Source: Trichomonas vaginalis G3 | Lineage: Eukaryota; Parabasalia; Trichomonadida; Trichomonadidae | Length of the DNA: 64,000 nucleotides | Direction: 5' to 3' | NCBI RefSeq assembly: GCF_026262505.1 | Contig: NC_067203.1 | Location: forward strand, 22,487,411-22,551,410 | In this document: in pieces, positions 41,146 to 50,888 of the stretch | How the letters are laid out: each line of letters begins with the position of its first letter | Position numbering within the stretch: position 1 is the first letter of the stretch | The notes under the pieces: generated by a model | What the model was told of the DNA's origin: nothing | Seen by the model: only the letters and a program-made list of their open reading frames with translations | The model's database searches: none | Translations under genes and position numbers: made by a program

Positions 41146-42306
41146 TTAGATGGAGTTTTGTGACTGCTGCATCTTGAACTCCTGGTGAAATTCAGAGATA
41201 GATATTTTATCTCTGCCAAATCTGTTAGAAACTGTGTCGAAGATCTGGTTAGCCTCTTCTTCTTTAAGTGCAAGGGCTTTAACCATAACAGGAACGATAT
41301 GAGCTCTATCTCTAAGAAGGAGGAAATCTTCATCTGAAAGGCCAAGGGCTACGTATCTGCCTGGGCCACGTAATGGGTTGGGGAATGGGTTAGGCTTTGT
41401 TCTAATGCCAAATGTCATGTCCTGAGGAACTTCCCTATCACGATAAGCTTCTGTAGGACCTCTAGCGTCCATAAGGCCCATGCCTCTGATTGTATCACCA
41501 ACAGTAAATTCTATGGCTTGTGTAGAAAGGCCAGCTGGTGGTCTCTGTGCTGGATCTCTTGTTCCATGGAGCTGATCTGCAGTCATTGTTCTCATTGTAG
41601 TGCGTGTCCATGGTTCAACTGGATCTGGATCTGGAACGATTTGATTATTGTCCGCACGATCAACAGGTAATGGAACAAGATTTGTTCCGCCAGTTGTGTT
41701 TGTCATATCCATTACTTCGTTAAGGTGATCGATATTGCCTTCACCCTTGATACCGAATGTATGTGTTCTTAAGTTGATTTTTGATTTTTCCCAATCGTAA
41801 TTTCTTCTTGTTTGATATCCTGGTGTAAGAGTAACATCGTTTGGAATATCACATAATGTGCCTTGAATAACTTGTCCGGCTGTTTCTCCAAAGCGAGTAT
41901 TAACACCAAAGCCTCTTGTCTTAAGTTCTTCTGGAATAACTGCAACTCCATCGCGTGTTTGGCCAAGTTTTGCCTTGCTACGTTCGTAATTCTTTTCTTG
42001 AGCTTCGACGAATCTCATATGTGCGGCTGTTTCATGGTCTGGTTCCATCTTCAAACAATCAGCAGCGGAAAAGTTCTTAGAACCACTGCTAACGCCAAAG
42101 ACGAGATTTGATGGTAAAGGTGGATCAATAACACCGTGTGTATGAAGTGGAACACCTGGTTCACCTAAACGTTGATTTCGATAAGGAAGTTGAGCATTTG
42201 GTCCTTTAAATTCTACATCATCCTGAAAACATCCATTTACGCCGTCAAATTGTTTGCTTTTTATACCAGCTGGTGGTACATCTCGTGTGTAAAAACGGGG
42301 ATACAT
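41146..42306 (-). CDS. EFHB/CFAP21-like axonemal microtubule inner protein
   Basis: 386 residues from MYPRFYTRDVPPAG. The body is extended and rich in Gly/Pro, with recurring FG-type motifs (LVFGVSSGS, GFGVNTRFGE, HTFGIKGEGN, MTFGIRTKPN) and RRNYDWEKS. This layout is that of EFHB (CFAP21), a protein that lies inside ciliary doublet microtubules. The C-terminal helical region (about 315-375) is an EF-hand-like pair. The start at 42306 is chosen because TTTTCAATG places the ATG in an initiator; the longer frame from 42360 begins at a non-ATG codon. Trichomonads have flagella, so an axonemal role is expected. Identified by pattern only. Confidence 0.68.
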   Translation of the reverse strand: MYPRFYTRDVPPAGIKSKQFDGVNGCFQDDVEFKGPNAQLPYRNQRLGEPGVPLHTHGVIDPPLPSNLVFGVSSGSKNFSAADCLKMEPDHETAAHMRFVEAQEKNYERSKAKLGQTRDGVAVIPEELKTRGFGVNTRFGETAGQVIQGTLCDIPNDVTLTPGYQTRRNYDWEKSKINLRTHTFGIKGEGNIDHLNEVMDMTNTTGGTNLVPLPVDRADNNQIVPDPDPVEPWTRTTMRTMTADQLHGTRDPAQRPPAGLSTQAIEFTVGDTIRGMGLMDARGPTEAYRDREVPQDMTFGIRTKPNPFPNPLRGPGRYVALGLSDEDFLLLRDRAHIVPVMVKALALKEEEANQIFDTVSNRFGRDKISISEFHQEFKMQQSQNSI

Positions 42307-42312
42307 TGAAAA
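42307..42312 (-). promoter_or_regulatory. Initiator-like TCA directly before EFHB-like start
   Basis: Minus strand reads CTTTTCAATG, with the ATG at 42306. TCA immediately before the start codon fits the very short 5' leaders of parabasalid messages. Confidence 0.4.
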
Positions 42313-42360
42313 GTAACGGACAAAAATGTCAGTTTTCTTCTGGCACTTTTTTAATAACAA

Positions 42361-42962
42361 GATCTAAATGAATTTTTCTGTTAGAAATCGAGAAGCTACA
42401 ATCAATATAATAGATACTTTTGGATTTACCGAATGAATGGATATGATAGCAATCTCAGATTTCATAAGATTTCATCATTCATGAAATTTTAATAATTAGC
42501 CATGAATGAGATAGATTTATTATTAATTCAAGGGTTTTTATCCAAATACATTATAACCATATATGTATTAACTAAAATTTTATTCTGTTATAGTTTTTCC
42601 ATCGTTTTACAGCCTTCTGGATGATATATTTTAGTTTCCACTGTTCTGTACGGCATGTGGTTAAAATGTTGAATCGACTTTTCTTTCATAAATTATCGGG
42701 GACAGAATACCATGATCCGAACTGTAGAGCTAGGTTGATTTTCATATAAAAATGCCTGAAAGGCATCTATTTGTGATTAATCTCCAATTGACAAAAAAAT
42801 TGGAGAAAAAAAATTAGTTTTTGAGAATTTTAACAAAAACTACTTGCAAAATTCATGGAGGTATATAAGGGTATCCAAATATAATCTGAAATATAGAAAA
42901 TTTTGAAAATTTAGCTCATCGAATAATTCTACAAAACGGTTTCCGTCAAAAAGCGAAACATA
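42361..42962. other. Divergent intergenic region (EFHB-like / Arf-like)
   Basis: 602 bp between two divergent genes. GTCAAAAAG at 42945-42953, nine bases before the Arf-like ATG, is a probable initiator. The rest is AT-rich with no open frame. Confidence 0.5.
42945..42951 (+). promoter_or_regulatory. Initiator-like TCAAAAA of the Arf-like gene
   Basis: GTCAAAAAG lies about 15 bases before the ATG at 42963. The same TCAAAAA precedes the phosphodiesterase gene at 58154 and the Rab gene at 61930. Confidence 0.45.
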
Positions 42963-43484
42963 ATGGGTTGTGTCCAGTCTGAGCCAGACACTATCCTGAT
43001 CCTTGGCATTGGATCTGCGGGTAAAACAACCATCCTGTTTCGATTGAAAACAGGCCAAGTACAGAGCACACAGCCAACAGTTGGTTTCGTCGCAGAAAAT
43101 ATCGAAATTGGTGGAAAAGAATATTTGTTTTGGGATTTAGGTGGTCAAGATAAAATGCGACCACTCTGGAAGCACTATTTTGAAGGTTCATCAGGCGTTA
43201 TATTCGTAGTCGATTCAGCAGATACGTCGAATTTTCAAACGGCGAAAGAAGAAATACACGAAGTTGCACATGCAGCGCAGCTGCGGAAAGTTCCTATAGC
43301 TGTATTTGCAAATAAGCAAGATATCGAGGGTGCCGCTAACGCAGAAAGAATTGCATCAATATTAGAGCTCCCATTAATCGGAAAAGACCGTTGTGAAATA
43401 TTTGAAACCAGCGCATTAACTGGCCAAGGATTAGATGATGGCATGAAATGGCTTTCTGCTGCAATTGAAACGAGCAGGAAGTAG
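42963..43484 (+). CDS. Arf/Arl-family small GTPase
   Basis: A 173-residue membrane-traffic GTPase. It has Gly2 for N-myristoylation (MGCVQSE), P-loop GIGSAGKTT (residues about 15-23), switch I threonine in QPTVGF, switch II WDLGGQDK, NKQD base motif and SALTGQG. The P-loop has Gly-Ser where most Arf proteins have Asp-x (GLDxAGKTT), a known type of variation in divergent Arls. Which Arl it is cannot be told. It sits beside the EFHB-like gene, and a ciliary Arl would fit, but position alone is weak evidence. The 900-bp repeat element begins 85 bp after the stop. Confidence 0.9.
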   Translation: MGCVQSEPDTILILGIGSAGKTTILFRLKTGQVQSTQPTVGFVAENIEIGGKEYLFWDLGGQDKMRPLWKHYFEGSSGVIFVVDSADTSNFQTAKEEIHEVAHAAQLRKVPIAVFANKQDIEGAANAERIASILELPLIGKDRCEIFETSALTGQGLDDGMKWLSAAIETSRK

Positions 43485-43709
43485 CCAACGAAATTAAAGT
43501 GTTAATATTCTGTATAAAAATTACAAAAATTTTTTTAAACTACCGAGAAAAAATTTGAGAGTAGGGGTAATTTTAGCTAAAAGTGACACGCTTGTAAAAA
43601 GTGACACACCCGTGAAGGGTGTGATTACCGATCAGTAATTTCGACAGTTTAGAATTTAAAATTTTTTATGGAACTGTTGCGAGTTTCAGAAAGAATTTAA
43701 GGAATATAA

Positions 43710-43835
43710 GCAAAGATTTGAATCAAAATCTTAGACCTAAGCCGCTCGATTCGCTCGCGGCTTCCGCGAATTACAGATCAGCAAAGATTTGAATCAAAAT
43801 CTTCGAACTAAGCCGATCGCTTCGCTCGCGGCTTT
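43710..43835. repeat. Two 55-bp direct repeats with GC-rich hairpins
   Basis: 43710-43764 and 43781-43835 are direct copies (71 bases apart) differing at a few positions. Each ends in a hairpin of AAGCCG...CGGCTT type around TCGCTCG. They are GC-rich islands in AT-rich DNA. Confidence 0.8.
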
Positions 43836-43929
43836 CTTTATTATTTTAAATTTGCATATTTCCATCAAAAGTTCATAAGGTAAAAAATTTCGTTTATTTT
43901 TACTAAGAAAAAAAGGTTTTTGATAATAA

Positions 43930-44288
43930 ATTTATTTTATTTCGAAAAAGTAGCAATAATCGTAAAAGGGTATTGATAGGCTTGCTAAAGTAACTAATTT
44001 TAGCTGTCAAATACTTTTGTATTTTGAAGTAAATTAGTATAAATTTGTTTTTACTTTTATTTCGAAAAAGTAACAATAATCGTAAAAGGGTATTGATAGG
44101 CTTGCTAAAGTAACTAATTTTAGCTGTCAAATACTTTTGTATTTTGAAGTAAATTAGTATAAATTTGTTTTTACTTTTATTTCGAAAAAGTAACAATAAT
44201 CGTAAAAGGGTATTGATAGGCTTGCTAAAGTAACTAATTTTAGCTGTCAAATACTTTTGTATTTTGAAGTAAATTAGTATAAATTTGA
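43930..44288. repeat. 120-bp tandem repeat, three units
   Basis: Three units of exactly 120 bp; the second and third look identical and the first differs by about one base. As 120 is divisible by three, a minus-strand frame stays open through all units (43903-44250). That frame is a consequence of the repeat and not evidence of a gene. Near-identity points to recent amplification. Confidence 0.93.
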
Positions 44289-44328
44289 TATTATTTTAAC
44301 TCCCTTTGAAAACCTCAATTTTCCATAC

Positions 44329-44390
44329 AGAGGGAACGGGAATAGCATCCAATATTCCCTGAGAATGGTTGCGCATTCTCAGTTCCCTCT
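44329..44390. repeat. Perfect three-way-junction palindrome
   Basis: Outer stem AGAGGGAAC (44329-44337) pairs with GTTCCCTCT (44382-44390). Between them lie two perfect hairpins: GGGAATA (44338-44344) with TATTCCC (44353-44359), and TGAGAATG (44360-44367) with CATTCTCA (44374-44381). The hairpins abut one another and the outer stem with no unpaired base at the junction. Confidence 0.88.
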
Positions 44391-44642
44391 ATATTTCGAA
44401 CGAAGCTCTCATCGGTCTTTTTTTTTAATACTAAACGTTTTTTTCCCTGTCACTTTTAGCTAAAATTTGGGGTTGCCCACCAATATTAAGCATAAATTGT
44501 AAAATTAAATTATCAATGAATAATTTTATCGAAAACAGTTTATTTCATAAGAAATATTTATTCTTTACTAACAAATACAAGATAATTATTAGATCTGAAA
44601 CGAACTTGACGTAATAATAATTACAAATTCTGTTTTATTTGA

Positions 44643-45242
44643 TTAATTGAGATTTATTGACCCGTCTTGGTTTGTGTCGCTACTAGATACATCTATAACT
44701 AGCAAGATGGCCGTTATCAAAAGAATTAAGGCATTTAATAAAAAGGATAAACCCGTTGTAACGATTTTAGAGCCTACATTTTTATTAATTGCAAAGTAGC
44801 ATGAATTTGGTTTCTTAAATGGGCAATCATCGCTACTGATGTCGTTGATTTTATAAAATCCGCAGCATTTATATTTATTTTGTATTGTATCTATTTCGTT
44901 TGACTCAATATTTAATTTCCAGATGGCCTGTAATGACGAAAGATAGATAGCTGGATTGAATGCAAGACGTAATCCGATGTAAAATTCAAAGAAGCAGATG
45001 AATGCACAAATTGATATATAAACAGCTGTATGATTTATGTTATTTGATGTTTTGAATATTAAAATTGCAGTTGTAAACGCAGTGACTAAAAATGTTGAAA
45101 TTAGATTTGTTACAATCAAAGAATCGTCCAATAAATAGATACCTGACTTCTTAACATAGGTGCAAATGAAAATATGTAAAAAAACTGAAATGAAGACGCA
45201 TCCACTGCTTATAATGCCTGCAAGCCAGTAAAGCGCTCCCAT
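44643..45242 (-). CDS. Tetraspanin
   Basis: 199 residues with four membrane segments (about 5-28, 43-64, 75-98 and 160-184). The larger outer loop between the third and fourth holds the tetraspanin CCG motif (KYKCCGFYKIND) plus two further Cys (DDCPF, NSCYF), enough for the usual two disulphides. Both tails are short. Trichomonad tetraspanins are found in the plasma membrane and in exosome-like vesicles, with roles in adherence. The start is the first ATG (MGALYWLAG). It lies between a repeat element and a pseudogene. Confidence 0.88.
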   Translation of the reverse strand: MGALYWLAGIISSGCVFISVFLHIFICTYVKKSGIYLLDDSLIVTNLISTFLVTAFTTAILIFKTSNNINHTAVYISICAFICFFEFYIGLRLAFNPAIYLSSLQAIWKLNIESNEIDTIQNKYKCCGFYKINDISSDDCPFKKPNSCYFAINKNVGSKIVTTGLSFLLNALILLITAILLVIDVSSSDTNQDGSINLN

Positions 45243-45490
45243 TTTTAGAATTTTTTTATCGTCCTAAATTTCACATCTAGAAATTCTTGTTTAATACATC
45301 CCTTAGTACGCAAAACCACTGAAGCATTGATTTAAATGATGAGGAAAGTTCTTCAAGGAGATCATTTAATGAATCAATGAGATTTCACTATATCTCAGCC
45401 ACCCCTAACTACTCAACTGTTAATTTGATATAAAACTATTGCATTAGTGTTATACCTCAACTTATACAAATATTCATACATAATTTTATT

Positions 45491-46540
45491 TCATTTTTTA
45501 TGAGAAATAGATACAATATTAACAACAACTAATTTTGCAAGGAAATGCTCTTGCTCGTTTTCAAAAGAAGGTTGACAGATTCTTTCGTTCATCCTCAAAA
45601 TTGTTGATGCAAAGCCATCGCAATCGTCGCGTTTCAGGTTTGCATTAGTTCTTGAGAAACTGTTTTCTGAGCCCATTTTCAATTCGGCTTGCAAATGATC
45701 TCCATTATTTGCAATATACGATTCCACAAAAGTAATAATCCTTGCACCTGAAATTAGATATCCTCGCGGCCCTTCTAATTCTGGATTATTGTCCAATATT
45801 ACACAGCGATATCCATGAAGAGGGGTGTTATCATTCTCTATAATAGGGAAATCATAATTGTTTTTAATGATATTAGTATATTTCATCATGCAAGTACATG
45901 ACCCGAATTTCAATATTGTTGCCCTTTCTGATGAGGAACTAATTTTTTCGAAAGTTGAATAAAAAATTTCAACTTCAGAGTTCATAATTTTATATATGTA
46001 ATCTTGTGATTGCATTTCTTTAGATGTGTTAATTCCATGAAATTGTTGCAAATTTTCAATATAGGCAATATCAGTATAAATATCGGTAGATATTCCAATT
46101 TTATGCAATGAACAATCAATAAATTTTGTAAATATTGGTTTAGTTTCATGTTTTGTGTACCAAAAATGTGCTGGATAATTATAATCAACTACATGGCAAT
46201 CAGAAACGCATAAGCGATATAGAACAAGCTTTTTCCAATTATAAGTATATATAACACCTGCAAAAAGATTAGGATTGTTATTACTGCATTTGGTAAAAAA
46301 GCAATTTTCAACTAAGAAACATGAATTTGATAATACAATTGTCGTTTGTTGTTGATCGTGAAATCTACATCCATAAATCCAAGAATTAGAATTACAATTT
46401 TGATTTGAATTTGTAACTTTTTGTACGTCAACATCTTCATCAAATAAGAAATCAAATCAAGCTTGTGAAAGCAATCTGTGTGATTTTCTACTAGTGTCTT
46501 GTTTTATAATTGAAGAAAAAAGGTAAAACGCGAGATTCAT
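45491..46540 (-). pseudogene. Trichomonad beta-helix-like secreted protein gene with one in-frame TGA
   Basis: From ATG 46540 one frame runs 350 codons to the stop at 45491, interrupted only by a TGA at codon 28 (46457-46459). The N-terminus (MNLAFYLFSSII) is hydrophobic, like a weak signal peptide. After the TGA comes FDFLFDEDVDVQKVTNSN, then repeated short beta-strand units with Cys/Asn ladders (NSWIYGCRFHDQ, FLVENCFFTKC). This matches a large trichomonad family of secreted beta-helix-like proteins of unknown function. A single C-to-T change of CGA would give this TGA. It is either a recent pseudogene, a read-through case or a sequence error. The stretch from 45491 to 46108 alone would be a 205-residue frame without an ATG. 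Confidence 0.72.
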
Positions 46541-47948
46541 TTTGTAAACTGGTATTTTTGAGAACAAGTTGAGATTATTTTATTCCGAAGAAATATTATT
46601 TACGCAAATGTCATTTAATTATACCAATTGCTTCAGCCTTCTTCAGAAACTATTTTGTATGAAAATATTTATATTTTTCTGAAGTTTACGTAAATTTATT
46701 TAAATTCAATTCATGATATAAATTCGTCAAACTCCATATTTTCAGGCAATGAAAAATAATCAAGTCCACTTTTGTGATAATATTCAAAAATTGTGAGTTA
46801 ATTGCCAATGATTTACAGTTATAAATTTTTATCGTAATTTCGTTGTTCTTTTGATTCGCATGCATTTTCGAACTATGTTTCAATTTATTTCTTCATTCTA
46901 TTATTCGCAATTCCTATTTTAAAAAAAAAATTATACCTCATACATGCATTTAATCGGAGAATTCAAAATATGTTCCTTATAAATTTACATTTTATCTTAA
47001 AATAATTTCATAATTTAGAAACAATATTGTTATTTTATCAAGTTAATAGAATAAACGTATCAAAGTGTATATGTAAATGTTTGGTAATGGTTATTGATTG
47101 TGATATCAAACAACAACAGTGTTATAAGATATCAAATTTCAATATGAAATGAATCTCATGAAATCCAAGTAATTGTTTGGTAAGCATTAATCGTTTGGTA
47201 AGTAAAGTAAAATTACTTCTGCAAAAAGGCAAGAAAGCATTTTAATTTCGCAATCAAATCTCTCCCAAAAAAATTGTATATGCCAAATTATTGTAGATTT
47301 CTATTGGATATTTACAATTTTAATATGATTTATTTATTTGATTATCTAACAAAATTTTTGGCTAGATCCTATCGAATCGAAATTTGATTTTTTAATGCAT
47401 GTTCCTGTAAACGTGATTCATGATTTTAATCATTTTAGAAGCTATCCTATTGCTATGAATAGTTTTTAAGGACTTTTTCTGAAAATGTAAAATATAATCA
47501 ATCTTTAGGAGGTCATTCGAGTAAACATCCTATTATAAAGCGTAGGCTGCTATTTTCTATTGCACTGCCCCAATGAAAGCTTTAAAATACTCTTGATTTT
47601 TTTTTTAGAGTGTCTGTACCTTTGGAAAAATCATTAATCAAAAATTCTAATTATTTGGGTTAGTGTCTGGAATGAGGTTGTTCATAGCACGGACAGATAT
47701 TAGAGGTGTAATTTTTGAGATTTGGATTTATTCCTGCAATTTATATATCGAATTATTGGGAATATCTTGACGATAGATATGGTGTAAGTTATGTTAGATT
47801 GTTGTAAGCTTGAAATAATCATCTAAGATTCACAAAACTAAAAATTTAGAGAAATATATAGAATCAGTGATAAAAACGTATTTCTTTCTAATGAAATTCA
47901 TCCTGGAAATTACCAGAAAAATAAAGAAAAATATTTTTTGTAAGAACA
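46541..47948. other. AT-rich intergenic DNA, 1.4 kb
   Basis: No open frame beyond about 65 codons, and no repeat matching the rest of the window. It separates two broken genes and may be decayed sequence. Confidence 0.55.
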
Positions 47949-48351
47949 TTATTTTTTCGCACCATGTGAAATAAGAAGTTCAATTATTTCTTTGCGATTA
48001 AGCGTTGTTGCAATATTAAGTGCTGTTTTTCCAGCTTCATCTATTTCATTGATATTCGCACCATGTGAAATAAGAACTTCAGCAGTTTCAATATTATTAT
48101 TCCATGTTGCATTATGAAGTGCGGTTTTCCCAGCTTCATCTTTTTCATTGATATTCGCGCCATATGAAATAAGAACTTCAGCAGTTTCAATATTATTATT
48201 CCATGCTGCGATATGAAGTGCGGTTTCTCCATCTTCATCTTTTTCATTGATATGCGCGCCATGTGAAAGGAAGTATTCCAAAAGGGATGGAATATTAAAA
48301 ATCGGTGAATAAGCAAAGCATTTGTGAATATCATTAGTTTGATCGAAATAA
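47949..48351 (-). pseudogene. 5'-truncated ankyrin-repeat gene (DUF3447-type)
   Basis: The frame encodes about 134 residues: LIYFDQTNDIHKCFAYSPIFN, then IPSLLEYFLSHGAHINEKD, then three ankyrin repeats of 33 residues (DGETALHIAAWNNNIETAEV..., NEKDEAGKTALHNATWNN...) and a partial last one ending SHGAKK. The opening part matches the region just before the repeats in trichomonad DUF3447 ankyrin proteins, so the N-terminal domain is missing. The frame runs straight into the interspersed repeat at 48352, which cut off the 5' end. No ATG is available. Confidence 0.75.
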
Positions 48352-48906
48352 ATTAAGGGTGCACCCGCATGTACGTTTATTTGAGAGTAGGAGGATTACC
48401 CTCTCAATTTTGAAGGCTTCGTTAGCGCAATATCTCGATGAATATTGTATTAAAATTGAATTTGCCCATACCAATATATCTGATACAATATCCTTAAGTT
48501 TTACTAAAAAGAATTTTTTAAAATCCCTGCAGATTCGGGGATTTTTAAATTTTTTGATTTTTTTCGCAAATTTTTCGAAAAAAAATATTTTCAGAAGAGC
48601 CTTAACGGCTAAGTTTTATGTTTAATGTTGAGTATCAAAAAGAATGGGCGTCTGAAATAGCCATCATATATCCCAGAAGCAAATAAAAATTCTGACTTTT
48701 TAAGCATAAAAAAATGAAATTTTATTTTTTGCAAAAAACAGGCCACCCGGATGTACGTTTATTTGAGAGGAGGAGGATTAAATTTTTGAAAGCAGTAAAA
48801 TTTGTAAATATTCTAGTTATATAATAATATGTATTATTTTAAAAAATAAAAAATTAAAGCACGTTAAAATTTTTTTGATGAATTTTTACAAAAGCTACTT
48901 AGGATT
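48352..48906 (+). repeat. Interspersed repeat family R1, copy A
   Basis: Homologous in inverted orientation to about 55195-55750, at roughly 70-75 percent by eye, so old. It contains a 37-bp motif twice (48362-48398 and 48744-48780), built around ATGTACGTTTATTTGAGAG and GGAGGATTA. It carries a frame of 88 codons (48359-48625) whose protein resembles that of copy B. A 1,053-bp element (48907-49959) is inserted at its right part. Confidence 0.82.
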
Positions 48907-49959
48907 AAGGGTTTCGTTTTGCGAAAAAAACGTACAATACGCAATTTCGCTAAAAAAACATTTAGCTAGCAATTTCGACCTTTGACTCCACTCAAGACGT
49001 CACTTTTTTAATTTTGCGGTATCATATTTTTGGAAAATCTTTATGAATATTATATAAAAAGTCTCTTTAATATCTATATTTCATATTTTTATCGATTTTT
49101 AAAGTTTTTGCGAAAAGTATTCAATTATTTTTGCTATTTGGTCGGGTAAATGTCAGATTTGCGACATTTTCTGATATGATATTCAGATTCTACGTTGATA
49201 ATAATGCTTATAGAACCCTCTTGCTATTGTGTCAAAATTGCGAAACCGATAGCAAAAATATCTCGCAATATCAAAATTGAGATATTGAGTGAATTATGCA
49301 TTATAGAGATTAAAAATCTGATTTGTGAAAACATCTCATCAGTTTCTAGCTAATTCAAAAATCTTTACTATCTTATTCGATTAAAATGAAAAGGGAATAG
49401 TTTCATTATGCTTTAAATGACAGCCTTATAATATAATCATAGTTTTCGCTCAATATGCAGCATTTTTTTTTCGAAATCTATGGTCAATATCCTAAATACT
49501 GATTGCTTTGCATTCATATCTCTTACATTTTCTATACCCACATCACTATTCATTGCTATTCCTATCTTTTTCATTTTTGTTTGTTTCTCGTAATTTCTCA
49601 AAAAACATGATAACTTGATATTTGTAAATATCATACTTTATAACGTAAATAAGAACTTGACCTATTAAGAAAAGCAGTAATGAAAAGAAAATCTGAAATT
49701 CATAAAAATTACAAGTTTCTGATGACAATTAGCTTAATTAAACCAGGTACAAGATTATATAATTGTATTTTCTATCCAATTATCCATATAATATCTTATC
49801 CAGAAAAAATAACTTGATCAATACCAAATGATTTTTTAACTAGTAAATAAAGTATTTTCTTTACACACACATTGTATATCATAGTTTTTTTTTGGTTTCG
49901 CAAAACAACCAAAAATTAATTAGCTATAAAAGTGACAATTTTAGCAAAACGAAACCCTT
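48907..49959. mobile_element. 1,053-bp repeat element R2, complete copy
   Basis: The ends are inverted: AAGGGTTTCGTTTTGC at the left and GCAAAACGAAACCCTT at the right, flanked by ATT on both sides (48904-48906 and 49960-49962). A near-identical copy starts at 62066. The right end has AAAAGTGACA followed by ATTTTAGC. Short open frames (49437-49634) are not supported as genes. Non-autonomous; inserted into copy A of R1. Confidence 0.85.
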
Positions 49960-50888
49960 ATTAGAAGAGAAAATACTATGTTATGCATGTGAAAAATAAT
50001 GACCATAAAGATTTTGGATATAATTTATGAATTTTGATTAATTCCATAGATATGAAATAATTCATTAACAATGAAAAAGCCAATGGCATTTGAATTTTCA
50101 TCAAGATACTTGTATTTAAGATTTTTTTTTGACAATCATTCTAAATCTTAAGGGATATATTGAATTAACAGATTGATTTCTATTTTCTAAAAGGTACTTC
50201 TGATAAGACTAGCAGTCCATCATTTCTCATGATTTTTTTTTTCTTAGGGCTTGTAAAAAAATAATCATTATCGTCCAGTTTTAAAAAAAGATGCTTTTTA
50301 ATATTGTCTACTCTATTTGATTAACGTGGACCCTTAAGGGTCCACTGTAAGGCCAAATAAGGCCTATCGTCATCCCAAAAATATTGCTCAAGATGGTGTT
50401 TTTACTAAGACCCAAAACTTAAAAAAACACAAAAAAATTAACTTTACTCTTTTGAGATCCTTATCAGATGTGCAACAATTTGATGCAGTATCGCAATTCG
50501 AATCCGATTTTTTAATGTAGATGTACTCTAACATTCTTGAAAAAATGCAAAATGATATTAATTAAGCTTTTCATTTCTGTATCATACACGAAACAAAATC
50601 ATTTATTATACTAAAATTTATCAAAGTTTGAATAATGAAAAAAATAATATCTAAATTTTTACATTGAGTCGGCTATTGATATGGTCAATATTAAATCGTT
50701 TAAAAATGGGCATTGGCCAGAATAATACCCACTAAAATACACTTTTTTTTAAATGTTATCAATTTGTTATGGTATATCTTTATGATAATGAATAAAATGC
50801 TTACCTTTCATAAGTAAATACATAATTTATGCTGAAACACAAAAAATAACACGAAAATTTTTTGCCAACATTTCAAAACTAAGGATAA
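49960..50888. other. AT-rich DNA with a 20-bp palindrome
   Basis: No gene. GTGGACCCTTAAGGGTCCAC (50326-50345) is a perfect palindrome, directly followed by an AGGCC...GGCCT hairpin (50348-50364). TGGACCCTTAA occurs again near 51801. The stretch ends with the left target duplication of the 366-bp repeat. Confidence 0.55.

Larger units (their letters stand above)
43569..44468. mobile_element. 900-bp inverted-repeat element with hairpins
   Basis: The ends are inverted copies: AATTTTAGCTAAAAGTGACA at 43569-43588 against 44449-44468, allowing one extra base. A GGGGT flanks both sides (43564-43568 and 44469-44473), a possible 5-bp duplication. Inside, in order: a second AAAAGTGACAC, a CACACCC/GGGTGTG hairpin, two 55-bp direct repeats with GC-rich hairpins, a 120-bp tandem repeat and a three-way-junction palindrome. 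There is no protein that I would call. Non-autonomous. Confidence 0.72.

Noticed and set aside
43738-43835. GC-rich hairpins as transcription terminators
   Set aside because: Intrinsic hairpin terminators are bacterial; here they are part of a duplicated unit in a mobile element.
43903-44250. 115-codon frame with 40-residue repeats
   Set aside because: Exists only because the 120-bp tandem unit is a multiple of three; units are identical at DNA level, so no sign of protein selection.
43930-44288. Possible CRISPR-like array
   Set aside because: The units abut directly with no spacers, and there are no cas genes; it is an ordinary tandem repeat.
48041-48334. 97-codon minus-strand frame over the ankyrin region
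   Set aside because: A shadow in another frame of the real ankyrin repeats.
49437-49634. 65-codon frame present in both R2 copies (also 62595-62792)
   Set aside because: Its conservation only reflects the near-identity of the two copies; no motif.
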